Of a stretch of 64,000 nt of DNA, positions 61,960 through 64,000 are shown in pieces (within the stretch, counting starts at the first letter, position 1; every line of letters starts with the position of its first letter). A model generated the notes under the pieces. That model saw only the letters and a program-made list of their open reading frames with translations, did no database searches and was not told the DNA's origin. This stretch comes from Bacteroidota bacterium (GTDB lineage Bacteria; Bacteroidota; Bacteroidia; UBA8524). Location: contig WGMZ01000053.1 of the NCBI GenBank assembly GCA_016124735.1, positions 1 to 64,000 of the forward strand, given 5' to 3'. The position numbers and the translations under genes are program-made.

Positions 61960-64000
61960 ATGAATGCGCTTTCCTCAATGAACCAAAAGAAACGCAGAGC
62001 CAGAAGATTGCTGTTTCCGGTACTCTTGGCTCTGCTTGCAACGCTTGTGGGCGTAAATAATACCAATGGCCAGTGCGGTGCGGGGGTGACGACTTTTTAT
62101 GTCGATCTCACGGGCAACCCCGATTCAGTATACTATAGTCCGAACGCAACCCGAGCCGATAGTTGTTGTGGGTCTGCAAGTAACGAAACATGTGTCAAGT
62201 TTGTTGTTACGCTGGATTCTAATGCCATCGGAATCAACTTCGACCATTATTCAGGTGCCTGGCCATCGGGCGCCCAATATTATCAAATTGGCTGTGGTAC
62301 TTCCTATCAGGTAGGTGCGGATATTTGTCTGAGCGGCGTAGGACGCCATACCATCACTCTCTGTAAACCCGGGCATAACCCAAACGTTTACACCATTACT
62401 TCCATAGCAGCTCCTGCGGTATCTAATCCCATTGTTGTGTCGCAGGCTTGTGTAGATACCATTTTTGCAACCGGTCTAGTCGAAGACAGCATTCATTGGC
62501 ATGCCGTTCCATCCAATGCGACTTACGATAGTTACCTGAGTGATACGGTAGATCAGGATACAGTTATTGTAACTCCCTCGGGTTCATTCCCTTCTTTTGT
62601 GGACTATGAAGTATGCGGAACCGTAATCGGATCATGTGGCACTGTATATTTCTGTGATACCGTTCGTGTAACTTTTGTATCCAATTTTTCCGTTCAAATA
62701 CAGCCGGATAACCCAGCTGTATGCTTTGGAGGAGCTCCGACTCAAATATTTGCCCAGGGATCAGGTGGGGCCACCCCCTATAGTTATGTCTGGAATACGG
62801 GAGAAACGACGGATACCATCAATGCCAATTTGGGTACTTATACGGTCTCTGCCACCGATTCACTGGGTTGTACCACCGTTTATGACACCATTTATGTCGA
62901 TAGTTTTTCGGTGGCTATAACGGCCAGTGCCGGGAATGATACATTCATGTGTGGCAATTTATCGTCGATTGATCTTACAGGAATCGTTACCGGTGCGAGT
63001 GGAGGAACCTGGTACAATGGAACCGGAAGTTATAGCCCCTCATCAGATTCTCTTTCGATTACATATACCCCCAGTGGACCGGAAAAAACTGCCGGAAAAT
63101 TTTCGCTTTACTTAATGACGACAGGTAATAAAACCTGTCCAGGAGACACCGACAATGTATTAGTAACCGTATATAGCAATCCTGTACCGATAATTTCCGG
63201 AGTGGATACTCCCTGTCAATATGAACCTTCTTACTATACCGCGCAAAGCCTTGGTTCGAACAACCTCATTTGGGATGCGCCTGGAGGAACATTCGTAGGA
63301 GGTGCCGGGGATAATCCAGTTGGAATCTATTGGAATGATACCGGTTTACAAACTGTAAAACTGACTTTGATTGATCCGGTTTCAGGGTGCGACTCATTTG
63401 TAATAGACACGGTTTATGTGTCTGAATCTCCCATTCAGACAATCAGCGGAAGTGACACAGCCTGCCAGGTAGAAACGTATATGTACAGTGTACCCTTACA
63501 AACAGGCTTTGCATATAGCTGGTCTGTCAGTGGAGGTACAATATTGGGAGCCTCGAACAGCAATACCGTCACAATCCGATGGGATGATACCGGTTCTGTT
63601 TCAGCCTCTGTCAGGGTAACAAACTTATCGGGTTGTGATACATTAAACACCCTGACCGTTTATTCTTCACTTAAACCTAAACCCGCAATCACTGGAACCG
63701 ACAGCACATGTCTGAATAAGATTTATACGTATTCGATTTCTTCTGTAAACGGACATAGTTATCAATGGTCCGTTTCCGGAGGAACTATATATGGAGATTC
63801 AACAAGCACATCTATTGATGTGTTATGGCAATCATTGGGGACGGGCACCGTTAGTCTTACCCAGACCAATAGTCTTGGATGCGACACGACCATAAACATG
63901 AATGTTGCGGTCTTGTACACTCCAACGCCAGCAATCAATGCTCCCAATGACTCGGCTTGCGAGAATAAAATTTATACTTATTCTATCACTCCTGCTGCCG
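61960..64000 (+). CDS. Large PKD-like repeat surface protein (incomplete, runs off the window)
   Basis: Open from the ATG at 61960 to the window end with no stop: 680 residues of an unfinished protein. A signal-type start (RRARRLLFPVLLALLATLVG, then NNTNGQ) is followed by a Cys-rich first domain (about 28-150). Ig/PKD-like modules built on GGGATPYSYVWNTGETTDTI-type strands come next, and then a periodic region. From 63193 four units begin with I-x-G-x-D-(S/T)-x-C, spaced 83, 82 and 82 residues apart, each with a YSW/YQWSVSGGTI strand. They match the PKD-like modules of gliding and adhesion proteins. It is probably exported by T9SS, but the C-terminal sorting signal is outside the window. Confidence 0.85.
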   Translation, partial: MNALSSMNQKKRRARRLLFPVLLALLATLVGVNNTNGQCGAGVTTFYVDLTGNPDSVYYSPNATRADSCCGSASNETCVKFVVTLDSNAIGINFDHYSGAWPSGAQYYQIGCGTSYQVGADICLSGVGRHTITLCKPGHNPNVYTITSIAAPAVSNPIVVSQACVDTIFATGLVEDSIHWHAVPSNATYDSYLSDTVDQDTVIVTPSGSFPSFVDYEVCGTVIGSCGTVYFCDTVRVTFVSNFSVQIQPDNPAVCFGGAPTQIFAQGSGGATPYSYVWNTGETTDTINANLGTYTVSATDSLGCTTVYDTIYVDSFSVAITASAGNDTFMCGNLSSIDLTGIVTGASGGTWYNGTGSYSPSSDSLSITYTPSGPEKTAGKFSLYLMTTGNKTCPGDTDNVLVTVYSNPVPIISGVDTPCQYEPSYYTAQSLGSNNLIWDAPGGTFVGGAGDNPVGIYWNDTGLQTVKLTLIDPVSGCDSFVIDTVYVSESPIQTISGSDTACQVETYMYSVPLQTGFAYSWSVSGGTILGASNSNTVTIRWDDTGSVSASVRVTNLSGCDTLNTLTVYSSLKPKPAITGTDSTCLNKIYTYSISSVNGHSYQWSVSGGTIYGDSTSTSIDVLWQSLGTGTVSLTQTNSLGCDTTINMNVAVLYTPTPAINAPNDSACENKIYTYSITPAA
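63193..64000 (+). repeat. Tandem ~82-residue (246-bp) coding repeats
   Basis: Repeat starts at 63193, 63442, 63688 and 63934 (distances 249, 246 and 246 bp). The third and fourth units are also close at DNA level around AATAAxATTTATAC. They lie inside the incomplete surface protein gene. Confidence 0.8.

Overview
The window is a chromosomal segment of a Bacteroidota bacterium. Supporting signs are promoters of the TTG - about 19-21 nt - TAnnTTTG type ahead of many genes, a SusC/RagA-like TonB-dependent receptor with a carboxypeptidase-like regulatory domain, a T9SS cargo protein with a gliding-motility-associated (CHU_C, type B) C-terminal domain, PorT-like outer membrane barrels, an ExbB-ExbD-ExbD operon, and mitochondrial-type aconitase with eukaryote-type NADP isocitrate dehydrogenase. 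The family within the phylum cannot be settled from this sequence. No tRNA, rRNA, CRISPR array, insertion sequence or prophage was seen. All complete genes look intact.

Layout. 1-2.4 kb: the tail of an unidentified gene, then two adjacent acyl-lipid desaturases facing a divergent HTH protein (2.6-3.6 kb), with a repeat-rich operator-like region between them. 3.6-8.6 kb: a diacylglycerol-kinase-like gene; the operon pdhA - YfgM-like TPR protein - ribH; recF with an overlapping DUF721/DciA-like gene; rpe. 8.6-16.2 kb: TonB-dependent receptor, a small unknown gene, aconitase, a 416-bp non-coding stretch with a duplicated 66-bp repeat, a Bax-inhibitor-1 family protein, and a cysteine-free formylglycine-enzyme-like secreted protein. 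16.3-25.7 kb: purL; an unknown protein translationally coupled to a TPR histidine kinase and a LuxR-type regulator; a flavin reductase; an ECF sigma factor, its probable anti-sigma factor and an outer membrane barrel that share an ECF-like promoter; an FMN reductase. 25.7-33.8 kb: a secreted lysine/glutamate-rich protein, a YyaL/SSP411 protein, the ExbB-TM-ExbD-ExbD operon, radA and metK. 34-38.3 kb: a 1446-residue secreted multidomain protein. 38.5-47.2 kb: radical SAM/SPASM protein, flavin oxidoreductase, glyA, then surface-polysaccharide genes (O-antigen ligase-like, Wzz-like, Wzx-like flippase, glycosyltransferase). 47.2-55.7 kb: rnhB, lipid kinase, gcvT, a lipoprotein, a gene squeezed between two terminators, icd, an outer membrane barrel with an extra domain, a universal stress protein, Mrp ATPase and a NifU C-terminal protein. 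55.8-61.8 kb: three consecutive parvulin/SurA-type chaperone genes, a MoxR ATPase and a PfkB kinase. 62-64 kb: the start of a large repeat-built surface protein that runs off the window.

Most genes are housekeeping genes (central carbon metabolism, cofactors, replication and repair, one-carbon metabolism, Fe-S assembly) mixed with envelope biogenesis. The observations most worth checking are regulatory: the ECF promoter pair shared by the sigma-factor operon and the barrel gene, the helically phased repeats between the desaturases and the HTH gene, and several TAnnTTTG elements only 4-6 nt from a start codon, which predict leaderless mRNAs. Among proteins, the least explained are the 210-residue partner of the histidine kinase, the KE-rich exported helix, and the glyA - oxidoreductase - radical SAM unit.
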